From Kribbella pittospori (GTDB lineage Bacteria > Actinomycetota > Actinomycetes > Propionibacteriales > Kribbellaceae), in the NCBI RefSeq assembly GCF_004331465.1, contig NZ_SJKB01000001.1, positions 1,178,001 through 1,242,000 of the forward strand: DNA of 64,000 bases, in the 5' to 3' direction. The translations under genes were made by a program, and so were the position numbers. Positions 49,788 through 60,990 of the stretch are shown here, piece by piece (positions within the stretch are counted from its first letter, which is position 1; each line of letters opens with the position of its first letter). Under the pieces are notes generated by a model that saw only the letters and a list, made by a program, of their open reading frames with translations, made no database searches and was not told the origin of the DNA.

Positions 49788-50321
49788 ATGCCGTTCTGCA
49801 ACCAGTGCGGGCACGAGAACTCCGAGGGCAGCCGGTTCTGTTCGCAGTGCGGAGCGATGCTTCCTGGCGCGGATCGCCCGGCGGCAGCCCCGGCGACGCC
49901 GCCGACCCCCGGTGTCACCGACACCGCGATGCTGACCCCGATCGGCGCCGAGCCGGAGCCCGAGCGGGCCGGCGAGCCGCTGTCGCTCGAGGACGAGGCC
50001 GCGGTCGGCGCACTGCCGGCCGGCTCCGCCCTGCTGATCGTCCAGCGCGGTCCGAACGCGGGCAGCCGGTTCCTGCTCGACGTCGACGTGGTCACCGCCG
50101 GCCGGCACCCGGACAGCGACATCTTCCTCGACGACGTGACCGTGTCCCGCCGGCACGCGGAGTTCCGCCGGGACCCGTACGGCGTCAAGGTGCGCGACGT
50201 GGGCAGCCTGAACGGCACCTACGTGAACCGCGACCGGATCGACGAGGTCCAGCTCACCAACGGCGACGAGGTCCAGATCGGCAAGTACCGCTTGGTGTAC
50301 TACGCCAGTGGCCAAGCCTGA
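49788..50321 (+). CDS. garA: GarA-like FHA-domain protein with N-terminal zinc ribbon
   Basis: A 177-residue protein. An N-terminal zinc ribbon (CNQCGHENSEGSRFCSQCG, residues 4-22) is followed by a Pro/Ala-rich linker and a C-terminal FHA domain with the phosphothreonine-binding residues in AGRHPDSDIFLDDVTVSRRH and SLNGTYVNRDRI. GarA/OdhI regulates 2-oxoglutarate and glutamate metabolism after Ser/Thr kinase phosphorylation. The ETTS phosphorylation motif of mycobacterial GarA is not visible here. The ATG at 49788 has GGGAGGA upstream. Confidence 0.85.
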   Translation: MPFCNQCGHENSEGSRFCSQCGAMLPGADRPAAAPATPPTPGVTDTAMLTPIGAEPEPERAGEPLSLEDEAAVGALPAGSALLIVQRGPNAGSRFLLDVDVVTAGRHPDSDIFLDDVTVSRRHAEFRRDPYGVKVRDVGSLNGTYVNRDRIDEVQLTNGDEVQIGKYRLVYYASGQA

Positions 50322-50991
50322 ATCGTCCGCCGAAGGCCGCGGCATCGGGGAGGTGCTGCAGCTCCTGCGGGCCGAGTTCGCCGACGTTACCATCTCGAAG
50401 ATCCGGTTCCTCGAGGCCGAGGGACTGGTGACGCCGGCCCGGACCGCCTCGGGTTACCGGAAGTTCAGCTCGGCCGACGTCGAGCGACTGCGCTACGTGC
50501 TGACCGCGCAACGCGACCAGTACCTGCCACTGAAGGTGATCAAGGAACATCTCGGCGCGATCGACCGCGGCCTGCGCCCGGCAGCCGGTGGTCCGCCGGT
50601 CGCGCCGGGTTCGTTGCCGGAGACGCCCGGTCTGCCGGTCGCCGAGGATTTCGGTGCCGCGGGCATCGAGCTGAAGCTGACCCGGGACGAACTGCGTGCC
50701 GCCGCGGGCATCTCCGCCGAGCTGCTCGACCAGGTCGAGAGCCACGGGCTGGTGGTGGCCCGCGGCAACCACTACGACGGCGACGCGATCCTGGTCGCCA
50801 AGCTGGCCGGTGAACTGGCCGGTTACGGGATCGAGCCCCGGCACCTGCGCCTGTTCCGTACGGCGGCCGATCGCGAGGCCGGCCTGATCGAGCAGGTCAC
50901 CGGCCCCCGCCGTACCGAACAGACCGGCGAACTCGCGGCGCTGGCGGTCCGGTTGCATGCGGCCCTGGTCCGCTCCCGCCTACCACACTGA
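50308..50991 (+). CDS. ftsR: MerR family regulator, FtsR/Rv1828-like
   Basis: A 227-residue MerR-type protein with the winged-helix region GEVLQLLRAEFADVTISKIR and LEAEGLVTPARTASGYRKFS, then ADVERLRYVLTAQRDQYLPL. The C-terminal domain contains LTRDELRAAAGISAELLDQV. The family includes FtsR of corynebacteria, a regulator of cell-division genes. The GTG start overlaps the garA gene by 14 nt. Assignment rests on synteny with Rv1828 and the fold. Confidence 0.85.
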   Translation: MAKPESSAEGRGIGEVLQLLRAEFADVTISKIRFLEAEGLVTPARTASGYRKFSSADVERLRYVLTAQRDQYLPLKVIKEHLGAIDRGLRPAAGGPPVAPGSLPETPGLPVAEDFGAAGIELKLTRDELRAAAGISAELLDQVESHGLVVARGNHYDGDAILVAKLAGELAGYGIEPRHLRLFRTAADREAGLIEQVTGPRRTEQTGELAALAVRLHAALVRSRLPH

Positions 50992-51054
50992 GCCCACCGT
51001 CCACGGCACCCGCCGGGGACTGCCCGGGGCTGCCCCGCGGAGTAGGCTGAAGGT

Positions 51055-51549
51055 GTGCGCGAAGTCGACGTGGTCGGAGTCCGGGTTGAGATGCCCTCGA
51101 GTCAGCCGATCGTGCTGCTCCGGGAGGTCGGCGGAGAGCGGTACCTGCCGATCTGGATCGGCGCGGCCGAGGCCAGTGCGATCGCCTTCGCCCAGCAGGG
51201 CATGGAGCCGCCGCGGCCGCTGACGCACGATCTGTTCGCCGAGACCCTGCGGGTGCTCGGTCACACGCTCAGTCAGGTCCGGATCGTGAATCTGACCGAC
51301 GGTGTGTTCGAGGCGATCCTGGTGTTCGACGACAAGACCGAGATCTCGGCCCGGCCGTCGGACTCGATCGCGCTGGCGCTGCGCACCGGGACACCGGTGT
51401 TCTGCACCGAGGAGATCCTGGCCGAGGCGGGCATCCCGGTTCCGGACAGTGAGACGACGAACACCGACGAGGTGGAGGAGGAAGAGGAGGTCGAGCGGTT
51501 CCGTGAGTTCCTCGACCAGGTGACTCCGGAGGACTTCGACAAGAGCTGA
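51055..51549 (+). CDS. Bifunctional nuclease (DUF151) family protein
   Basis: A 164-residue DUF151 protein: VDVVGVRVEMPSSQPIVLLRE, LPIWIGAAEASAIAFAQQG, TLSQVRIVNLTDGVFEAILV and ARPSDSIALALRTGTPVF. Homologues have DNase/RNase activity. The acidic C-terminal tail (EEEEEVERFREFLDQV) probably packs against the core. It starts at GTG and corresponds by position to Rv1829. Confidence 0.9.
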   Translation: MREVDVVGVRVEMPSSQPIVLLREVGGERYLPIWIGAAEASAIAFAQQGMEPPRPLTHDLFAETLRVLGHTLSQVRIVNLTDGVFEAILVFDDKTEISARPSDSIALALRTGTPVFCTEEILAEAGIPVPDSETTNTDEVEEEEEVERFREFLDQVTPEDFDKS

Positions 51550-51643
51550 GGACCGGGCTGGTTTTGACCCGCGTGGTACAAGACCAGGTAGGTAACGATT
51601 CGAGCGGCAACCGCGACACGCTCACGGCTCGGTGCGGTTGTCG

Positions 51644-51672
51644 TTGACCCTCCCTGGTCGGCGGCTTACCTT
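51644..51672 (+). promoter_or_regulatory. Candidate promoter of the second merR gene
   Basis: TTGACC (51644-51649) and TACCTT (51667-51672) are separated by 17 nt, a good fit to vegetative promoters, 70 nt before the GTG at 51743. The 193-nt gap after the DUF151 gene suggests a separate transcript starts here. Confidence 0.5.
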
Positions 51673-51742
51673 GAAGGAGTCGTGGGGTGTTGTCACTCCA
51701 CGGAAGTGACCCGTTCCAGTCGGTACCCAGGGAGGCTCAGGC

Positions 51743-52357
51743 GTGACACGCACCGGCGACACGGATCTGACGGCGCAGTCGACGTCCGAAGCACGCGCCG
51801 AGGCGGCCGCTACCGCCGGCGTCCAGGGCCTGCTCTTCGACGACGACCTGCGACCGATGCCGGAGGATGTCGGGTTCCGCGGACCGACGGCGTGCCACGC
51901 GGCCGGGATCACCTACCGTCAGCTCGACTACTGGGCCCGCACCGGCCTGGTCTCCCCGTCCGTGCGCCCGGCGACCGGTTCCGGGACGCAGCGGTTGTAC
52001 GGCTTCCGGGACGTCCTGTTGCTGAAGGTGATCAAGCGGCTGCTCGACGCCGGGATCTCGCTGCAGCAGATCCGGACCGCGATCGCCCACCTGAGCAAGC
52101 GCGGCATCGACGACCTGACCCAGATCACGCTGATGAGCGACGGCGCCTCGGTCTACATGTGCACCTCGCCGGACGAGGTGATCGACCTGCTGGCCGGCGG
52201 CCAGGGAGTGTTCGGCATCGCCCTCGGCGGTGTCTGGCGCGAGGTCGAGGGCTCCCTCTCAGAGCTGCCCACCGAGCGGGCCGACGGTCATGAGGACGGC
52301 GATCAGCACGCGAGTGATGAACTCGCGGCCCGCCGCCGCGCCCGCATGACCGGCTGA
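51743..52357 (+). CDS. MerR family regulator, ResR/McdR (Rv1830)-like
   Basis: A 204-residue MerR-type protein. The DNA-binding domain starts GITYRQLDYWARTGLVSPSV and continues GTQRLYGFRDVLLLKVIKRL with the coiled-coil DAGISLQQIRTAIAHLSKRG. The C-terminal part (SVYMCTSPDEVIDLLAGGQG) is shared with Rv1830-type regulators, implicated in growth and chromosome/cell-division control. The start is the GTG at 51743 with GGGAGG upstream. gcvP follows further on, as in mycobacteria. Confidence 0.87.
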   Translation: MTRTGDTDLTAQSTSEARAEAAATAGVQGLLFDDDLRPMPEDVGFRGPTACHAAGITYRQLDYWARTGLVSPSVRPATGSGTQRLYGFRDVLLLKVIKRLLDAGISLQQIRTAIAHLSKRGIDDLTQITLMSDGASVYMCTSPDEVIDLLAGGQGVFGIALGGVWREVEGSLSELPTERADGHEDGDQHASDELAARRRARMTG

Positions 52358-52404
52358 CACCTTCATCCATCCTGGGCCGGTCAGCCCGCGCCGCAGGTTC
52401 GGCC

Positions 52405-52851
52405 TTACGCGGGTTCGACCGGCTCGAGAACGACGACGGGGATCGTGCGGTCTGTCATGGTCCGGTACTCGGCGTACCCCGGGAACGCGTCGACAACCCG
52501 ATCCCACCATTCCGCGTACTCCGCGCCCTCGACCTCGCGGGCCCGGTACTCCTTGACGGTCTCGCCGTCCTGCACGGTGACGTTGGGGTCGGCCCTCAGG
52601 TTGTAGAGCCAGACCGGATGCTTCGAGTCGCCGCTGTTGGAGCCGACTGCGACGTACGTACCCTCGTGCTCGACCCGCATCAACGGGACCTTGCGGAGCT
52701 TGCCCGACCTGGCACCGCGCGTGGTCAGCAGCACCACCTTCAGGCCGCGCACGTCGACCACATCGGTGGTCCCGGCCGCGGTGACCTTGTCGACCTCGCC
52801 CCGGATGAACGCGGACGGACTGGGGGCGTACTCCTCGGCGTTCTGCGTCAT
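52405..52851 (-). CDS. F420-dependent nitroreductase family (Ddn-like) protein
   Basis: A 148-residue protein of the deazaflavin-dependent nitroreductase family: LKVVLLTTRGARSGKLRKVPLM, GTYVAVGSNSGDSKHPVWLYNL and EWWDRVVDAFPGYAEYRTMT are diagnostic. Homologues reduce quinones or activate nitroimidazoles with F420H2. It is transcribed on the opposite strand inside the conserved block, a local insertion compared with the mycobacterial order. Confidence 0.9.
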   Translation of the reverse strand: MTQNAEEYAPSPSAFIRGEVDKVTAAGTTDVVDVRGLKVVLLTTRGARSGKLRKVPLMRVEHEGTYVAVGSNSGDSKHPVWLYNLRADPNVTVQDGETVKEYRAREVEGAEYAEWWDRVVDAFPGYAEYRTMTDRTIPVVVLEPVEPA

Positions 52852-53012
52852 TTCATCAACCCTAATAGTGATACATCACCAAAACAATCGGTATTCGCGC
52901 TGTCTGCTCTCAGCGACCGGATCCGGCGTCGATGCGGACCCGGGCGGTCGCACGGCGACTGCTGCCCGAACTGTCCGCCAATTCCTGGTAGCCTCGGGAC
53001 AGCCGTTCACAG

Positions 53013-53110
53013 CACTCGGGAGAGACCCGTGCGATCGGGCGCCGAAGGGGCAATTCCTCCCCGGAACCTCTCAGGCCCATGGACCGAGTGTCACAGGCGA
53101 CTCTGGAGCG
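53013..53110 (+). promoter_or_regulatory. Glycine riboswitch upstream of gcvP (single aptamer visible)
   Basis: Conserved glycine-aptamer elements appear in order: GGGAGAGACC (53018-53027), GCCGAAGGGGCAA (53041-53053), CCTCTCAGGC (53067-53076), GGACCG (53081-53086), and CTCTGGAG (53101-53108) to close the outer stem. A second GAAGGGGCAA core was not seen before gcvP, so it appears to be a single aptamer. It probably activates gcvP when glycine is plentiful. Confidence 0.9.
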
Positions 53111-53183
53111 TGCGTTGCGTGACTGCGGCGCGGGTGACAGAGGGGGAGGCGACCGGAAGCACTGTCAGCAACGGAGCCTCTTG

Positions 53184-56026
<2,843 letters not shown>

Positions 56027-56030
<4 letters not shown>

Positions 56031-57328
56031 CTTCAGTTCGTCCTGTCACCGCCGACGCTCTGTACGCCGAGATCGCCGCTGCGCAGAGCGAATGGAGGTT
56101 GCCGTCCGTCAATGCCGGCGTGGTCCGGGATGGTTCTCTGGTGTGGACCGGGTCGCGCGGGCGGTTCGCTACGGCGGACGGTGAGTTACCCGGCCCGGAT
56201 GTGCAGTACCGGATTGGGTCTGTTACCAAGACGTTGACGGCGGTTCTGGTGATGCAGTGCCGGGATGACGGGCTGCTGGCGTTGAACGATGCTGTGGGCA
56301 AGCATTTGCCGGGGGTCGCGTTCGGGGACCGGACGGTGCGGCATCTGCTCGCGCACTCGGGTGGGATGAACGCCGAGCCGGAAGGGCCTTGGTGGGAACG
56401 CAATCCGGGGGTCTCGTTCGATCAGCTGACGGCAGCGATGGACGAGTCGCAGGCGGTCGGGCCGGCCGATCGCCGGCATCACTACTCGAACCTTGGCTAC
56501 GCGTTGCTCGGTGAGATCGTGGCGCGATTGCGCGGCGAGACCTGGCTCGAGCTGGTGCAGTCCCGCATCCTCGATCCGTTGGAGATGCGGCGTACGTCGT
56601 ACTTCCCGTCTGGCCCCGCCGCTCAGGGGTTCTCGGTGCATCCGTTCAGTGGGCGGCTGCTGGAGGAGCCTGCGCACGACTCCGGGGCGATGGCGCCGGC
56701 CGGGCAGTTGTGGAGCACGATCGAGGACCTGGCGAAGTACGCGATGTTCTGGATCGACCCTGTGCACGAGATCCTCAGCCGCGACACGGTCGAGGAGATG
56801 GCGTCGCCCGCGGCCTCCGACCCACGCGAGAAGTTGACCGCTTCCTATGGCTTGGGTCTCCGGCTGATCGCCGACGATCCGTATCTGTTCATCGGGCACA
56901 CCGGCTCGATGCCAGGCTTCCTCGCCGGGCTCTTCGTCGACCGGACCCGCCGCGTGGGTGCGGTGACGTTGGGCAACGCGACGTACGGGCGTGTCGCGTC
57001 CCTGCCACCGGACCTCGTGCGCATCCTCGTCACCCACGAGCCGGTCCTGCCGCAGGAGTGGGTGCCCGAGCCATCGCTCACCCAGGGCGATGACCTGCTG
57101 GGACACTGGTACTGGGGCAACACCCCGCTGACGATCTCCGTCTCGGCCGGAATCCTCACCCTGACCGGCGGGCTGACCACGCGGCTGTCACCGCTGGGCG
57201 GCGACCTCTACCAAGGCCGCGACGGCTACCTGGCCGGCGAAACGCTCCGCGTCCACCGAGACGGCTCCCGCATCACCCACCTCACCGTCGCCACCTTCGT
57301 CCTGACCCGTAACCCCTACGGGGCCTAA
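56027..57328 (+). CDS. Serine hydrolase, beta-lactamase/penicillin-binding-like
   Basis: A 433-residue protein of the beta-lactamase-like serine hydrolase family (class C/esterase type). The catalytic SxxK is in [15 protein letters not shown], the YxN motif in [14 protein letters not shown], and a late HTG in [12 protein letters not shown]. No signal peptide is evident. A C-terminal domain of ~100 residues ([18 protein letters not shown]) follows. It starts at a GTG overlapping the gcvP stop and ends in CTAA shared with the convergent gene. Confidence 0.88.
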
Positions 57329-58566
57329 CCCTCCGCCGGGACTCGCAACACATAGACCTTCCTGGGCCGCAACGCCTTCTGAAGCTCAGCGAGGTCATCC
57401 TCGAACGGCCGCGCTTCGTCGTTACGGCCCAGTGCCCGCAAGGTCCGGATGAGCGGCTCCAGAGCGTCGGCCGCTGCTCGCGACTGGCGGTGCTTCGCGG
57501 TGCGGACGACGTCCACTGCCTCGCGGTACGCGGCCAGAGCGTCCTCGAGACGGTGCAGGTTGCTCAGGTCGTCGCCCACGAGGCCGACCGCCGAGGCGAG
57601 CCGCTCCTTGGCCTTGTCGTTGGCGTCCTTGGAGCGGAGACCGGCTCGCAGGATCTCGACTGCGGCTTCGCCAGACTGTACGGCGTCGTCGTACTGCTGC
57701 AGCTCCCGGAGACTGGCGGCCAGGTCGAGCAGGAGGCTGGCCAACTCGAGGGGCTTCGTCGAGTCGAGTGTCCGCGCCACGTCCACTGCTTCCGCGTAGG
57801 CGGGCCGAGCCAGTCTGTGGTCGCCGAGATCCGTCAGGCAATGGCCCAGTGCGGTCAGCGCCTTCACGAGTGCCGGGCGCCTGCCGGGGTGTACGGCTGC
57901 CAGCGGCCGGAGGACGCCGACCGCCTGCTCGAGCAGTGGCAGAGCCGCGTTGTACTCCCGCAGGTCCGTATGCCGCTCAGCGACGAGGGTGAGCGCCCTG
58001 GCGTGCTTCTGGTTCGCCTCGTCAGCGAGCTCCGCGCGGACCAGCATCAGCTCGTCGGCTCCGGTGCCGACCCGGTCTGCCGGGAGCACGCTGAGGCTGG
58101 TCTCCAGCCGCTCCATTGCGTCGGCGAGGTAGAAGCGTTCGTAGTAGTTCTGGCCGACGACCCGGTACACGGCGACGAGCTCCTCGGCGATGATGCGCGC
58201 CTCGTCGTCCCGGTCCAGCTTCCACAGTGCCATCCACTGCAGTGAGAGTGCCGGTGCCAGACGCTTGAGGTCGGCGGGTCGTGCGAACCCCAGCTTCCGC
58301 AGGTGCTGGACGCACTCAGCGGCCTCGTCCGCGGCGTCGTCGTACCGCTCGGCATTGAAGCTTCTCATGGCGAACCGCATCAGTGGGATCGCCTGTCCGA
58401 GGTACCACGACCGGACCGTATCGCCGAACAGCAGTACGACGAAGCCGCCGATCACGGTGATCGTCTTGCCCGGCCCGATCCCGGCGATCCACAACCCCGC
58501 GCCGACGACCACCAGCAGCACCCCCAGCACGCGGACCAGATACCGCCGCAGCGTGGTGAAGTTCAT
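57325..58566 (-). CDS. Membrane-anchored TPR-like repeat protein, unknown function
   Basis: A 413-residue protein starting at ATG 58566 after an AAAGGGGGGTGGG stretch. Two N-terminal hydrophobic segments (YLVRVLGVLLVVVGAGLWIA and TITVIGGFVVLLFGDTV) are followed by about 330 residues of helical TPR-like repeats (for example AVDVARTLDSTKPLELASLL, AVQSGEAAVEILRAGLRSKD, ALAAYREAVDVVRTAKH). It is a likely membrane-tethered scaffold or sensor; no enzyme domain is visible. It lies divergent from the tRNA-like element and its associated gene, 122 nt apart. Confidence 0.75.
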   Translation of the reverse strand: MNFTTLRRYLVRVLGVLLVVVGAGLWIAGIGPGKTITVIGGFVVLLFGDTVRSWYLGQAIPLMRFAMRSFNAERYDDAADEAAECVQHLRKLGFARPADLKRLAPALSLQWMALWKLDRDDEARIIAEELVAVYRVVGQNYYERFYLADAMERLETSLSVLPADRVGTGADELMLVRAELADEANQKHARALTLVAERHTDLREYNAALPLLEQAVGVLRPLAAVHPGRRPALVKALTALGHCLTDLGDHRLARPAYAEAVDVARTLDSTKPLELASLLLDLAASLRELQQYDDAVQSGEAAVEILRAGLRSKDANDKAKERLASAVGLVGDDLSNLHRLEDALAAYREAVDVVRTAKHRQSRAAADALEPLIRTLRALGRNDEARPFEDDLAELQKALRPRKVYVLRVPAEG

Positions 58567-58688
58567 CCACCCACCCCCCTTTGGCTGGGTTAGATGCGCG
58601 CGGGGGCCGCCTGGTTGCATGGAGTTGTCCACAGGGCGGCGGAAACGGGTCGTCGGGGGCCGTCCGGTGTGGCTATTGTGGCGCACTG

Positions 58689-58759
58689 CATGGAGTGGAT
58701 CAGGGGTAGATCACCCGGCTGCTTACCGGGAGGGCGCAGGCCCGAGTCCTGCCTCCATG
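58689..58759 (+). tRNA. 71-nt tRNA-like cloverleaf (anticodon position GCT); tRNA pseudogene or specialised tRNA
   Basis: Four perfect stems fold in tRNA order: acceptor CATGGAG/CTCCATG (7 bp), D stem GATC/GATC with loop AGGGGTA, anticodon stem CCCGG/CCGGG with 7-nt loop CTGCTTA, and T stem GCAGG/CCTGC with 7-nt loop CCCGAGT. Standard tRNA landmarks are present: T8, A14, G15, GG in the D loop, T33, C48 and C56. Oddities are C54-C55 where T54-T55 is normal, T37, a GCT anticodon without the long variable arm of tRNA-Ser, and no encoded CCA. A TATTGT -10-like box lies at 58674-58679. It overlaps the 5' open frame of the next gene. Confidence 0.55.
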
Positions 58760-58809
58760 TCGAACGCCGGCCGGCGCGCCCGGTCGCACGGGCCGAGACC
58801 TGGCGGTCC

Positions 58810-60984
58810 GTGCTGGACGGCATCGCGACAGGCCGTCTCACGGTCGGCTCCCGGACACCGGTCGCGGACACGCCGGCCTGGGAGACGCTGGAGGTCGCGC
58901 ACGGTGGCTTCGCGACGGGACGCTTCCTGGCCGAGGCGCCGCTGTCCGCCGACGAGCTCGAACGACTGCGGGAGCTGCCTGGCGACGCCCCCGGGCAGAC
59001 CGATCGGGAGCGACTGAATCTCTGGTACCTCGGCGCCGAAGGACTCGCCGAGTCGCGTCAGGCGCTGCGCACCGGCCGGTACCGGGTCGACGTACCGGAG
59101 GAATCGGCGCTGCTGGTTGTCGGCTGGCTGCTCGAGCACGACCACGCGGCGCAGGCGCTCGACCTGGTGGCCGAGCTGCGTCCGCTGATGCACCGGCTCC
59201 GGTTCATTCCGCGCTTCGAGCCGACGTCCGCGCCGTCCGGTGCCGTGGTCAGGTTGAAGCCGGTCGCCGACGTCCGCGATTCGTTGCGGCAGGCAACAGT
59301 GCGGCCGGCGATCGCCGCCATGCTCGAGACTCTGCGCGTCTGGAACCCCTTGTACGACAGGCTGGTCGAGCTCTGGTGCGACACCGTCGACGGCGTACTG
59401 CCCGAGTTGCGCAATGATCCCTCCATCGTTGGTGACTGGCCGTGCCGGGTGTGGCCGGCGGACTGGGCCGAGCGGCGCCGGCAGTGGCTGTCGGACTACC
59501 GGTCCGCGACCGACGTCCATCGACTGTCGGAGGCTCATTGCCACCCGAAGAGCAACTTCGCCCGGCTCCGTCTCGCGCTTGAGCGCTGCGCCGAGGACAG
59601 CTCTGGCCTGACCGGGCGCGAGGTTGGCTGGATCCGGCGGGCGCTGGCGAACACCATCTCCGCACACGGTGCGCCCGGATCCGAGGCCCGCGCGGCTCTG
59701 CGCAGTACGCAGGCGGTGGTCGCCGGCCGACCGACGTACGCCGCGCTGGCGAGGGTGCTGAGCGCACGCCTGGACAGGTACCCGGGCGACGGTGGCCTGC
59801 CTTCGCTCGACCCGATCGAGGCCGACGTCACGGAAGATGAAGTGTCGGTCGCGCCACCAGGCTGGCCGATGCCGCCGCATCTCGTGGCGAAGGCGGCGCG
59901 TGCTCTGGAGGCTCCGGTCGGCGAGCTGGTCGAGCGGGGCGTGATCACGTCGGGGGAGGTGCTGGCTCAGGTTCTGCCGCAAGTCACTTCGCAGTTGATC
60001 GCCGCCAACATCGCGGACGCTGCGCTCGCCTCGACGTACGCGCGGACCTATGCGGCGTTCCGGCGGCGCCGCAGCCTGCTGCTGCTCAACCTCGAGCATC
60101 AGGTGCGGTTCGAGGATCTGCCCTGGGTCGCGGCGGTGTCGCCGTACCGCGAGCGTCGTGAGCAGGCCGCGCGGTCCGCGGCGCAGTCACTGCGGGAGAC
60201 GACCGTGCTCGCGCTCAGCTCTTTCCCGCAGGCGATGCTGCCGAACCCTCTGATGCGTGAGTTCGGTGCGCTGGCGACGCAGGCGGGGCTTCAGTTGCCG
60301 CTGGTCGACGAGGTCGCGGCGGACATCTTCATGGGCACGTTCACGAAGAAGTGGCGGGACGCTGCGGTGACCGCGAGCCGCCTGCTGGAGGGGTCGCTGT
60401 ACGCCCGGTACTACGACCTGCCGCGGGACTGGCCGTCCGTGGAGGGACGCCGCCGGGTGAAGCGGTGGGGTCAGCGCACCGCGGAGGATTTCGCCGAGCT
60501 TTGCACGCAGCGGTCGGAGGAGGCCAGGAGCGGGTCGGACCGCGGCAGCTACATCGCTGCGAACGGCGCTGTCCTGGAGCAGAGCCAGATCCTGACGACG
60601 CAGAACTTGGCCGTCCTGGTCGATGCACTCGAGCTGACGGACTGGGTCCGGGAGGCAGGGCCTGAGCTCGCCGACCAGGCGTTCTCCTGGTCTGTCCGCC
60701 GGTTGCTGCAGCCCGCGCCGGACTGGGTGAGCAGGCTCCAGGCGATCAAGAACGCGGCGTACTCCTGGCGGCAGGGGATCTTCTTCCTCAGCTTCAGCGA
60801 TCAGGCGACCCAGCTCCAGGCGGTCGGGCGGCTGCGCTCTCTCGGCGGGCGCTTGGCGCCTGCCGTTGACGGACTGGCGGCGGTCGTTGCCGGGGAGCGT
60901 TTCAACGCCGCCGGTCGCGTCGGTGCGGACGGACGCCGCCTGCTCGGCTGGAGCGTCGGCAAGCACTGGGCCCTAGCAGACTGA
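58810..60984 (+). CDS. Large protein of unknown function, preceded by the tRNA-like element
   Basis: With the GTG at 58810 the protein has 724 residues; with the ATG at 58690, which lies inside the tRNA-like acceptor stem, it has 764. No ATG, GTG or TTG occurs in frame between them. It begins LDGIATGRLTVGSRTPVADT and is rich in helices throughout, with ERLNLWYLGAEGLAESRQAL, VVGWLLEHDHAAQALDLVAE, RRRSLLLLNLEHQVRFEDLP and a C-terminal TQLQAVGRLRSLGGRL. I recognise no catalytic motif, signal peptide or membrane segment. The family is unknown to me. It is not operonic with obvious neighbours. Confidence 0.7.
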   Translation: MLDGIATGRLTVGSRTPVADTPAWETLEVAHGGFATGRFLAEAPLSADELERLRELPGDAPGQTDRERLNLWYLGAEGLAESRQALRTGRYRVDVPEESALLVVGWLLEHDHAAQALDLVAELRPLMHRLRFIPRFEPTSAPSGAVVRLKPVADVRDSLRQATVRPAIAAMLETLRVWNPLYDRLVELWCDTVDGVLPELRNDPSIVGDWPCRVWPADWAERRRQWLSDYRSATDVHRLSEAHCHPKSNFARLRLALERCAEDSSGLTGREVGWIRRALANTISAHGAPGSEARAALRSTQAVVAGRPTYAALARVLSARLDRYPGDGGLPSLDPIEADVTEDEVSVAPPGWPMPPHLVAKAARALEAPVGELVERGVITSGEVLAQVLPQVTSQLIAANIADAALASTYARTYAAFRRRRSLLLLNLEHQVRFEDLPWVAAVSPYRERREQAARSAAQSLRETTVLALSSFPQAMLPNPLMREFGALATQAGLQLPLVDEVAADIFMGTFTKKWRDAAVTASRLLEGSLYARYYDLPRDWPSVEGRRRVKRWGQRTAEDFAELCTQRSEEARSGSDRGSYIAANGAVLEQSQILTTQNLAVLVDALELTDWVREAGPELADQAFSWSVRRLLQPAPDWVSRLQAIKNAAYSWRQGIFFLSFSDQATQLQAVGRLRSLGGRLAPAVDGLAAVVAGERFNAAGRVGADGRRLLGWSVGKHWALAD

Positions 60985-60990
60985 CAGACG

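Noticed and set aside
52352..52398. GGCTGAC...GTCAGCC pairing after the second merR gene as a terminator
   Set aside because: The loop is about 20 nt, the stem only 7 bp and no T-run follows; support is too weak to list.
53079..53183. Upstream in-frame extension of gcvP
   Set aside because: It starts within the glycine riboswitch; homologous GcvP proteins begin near the ATG at 53184.
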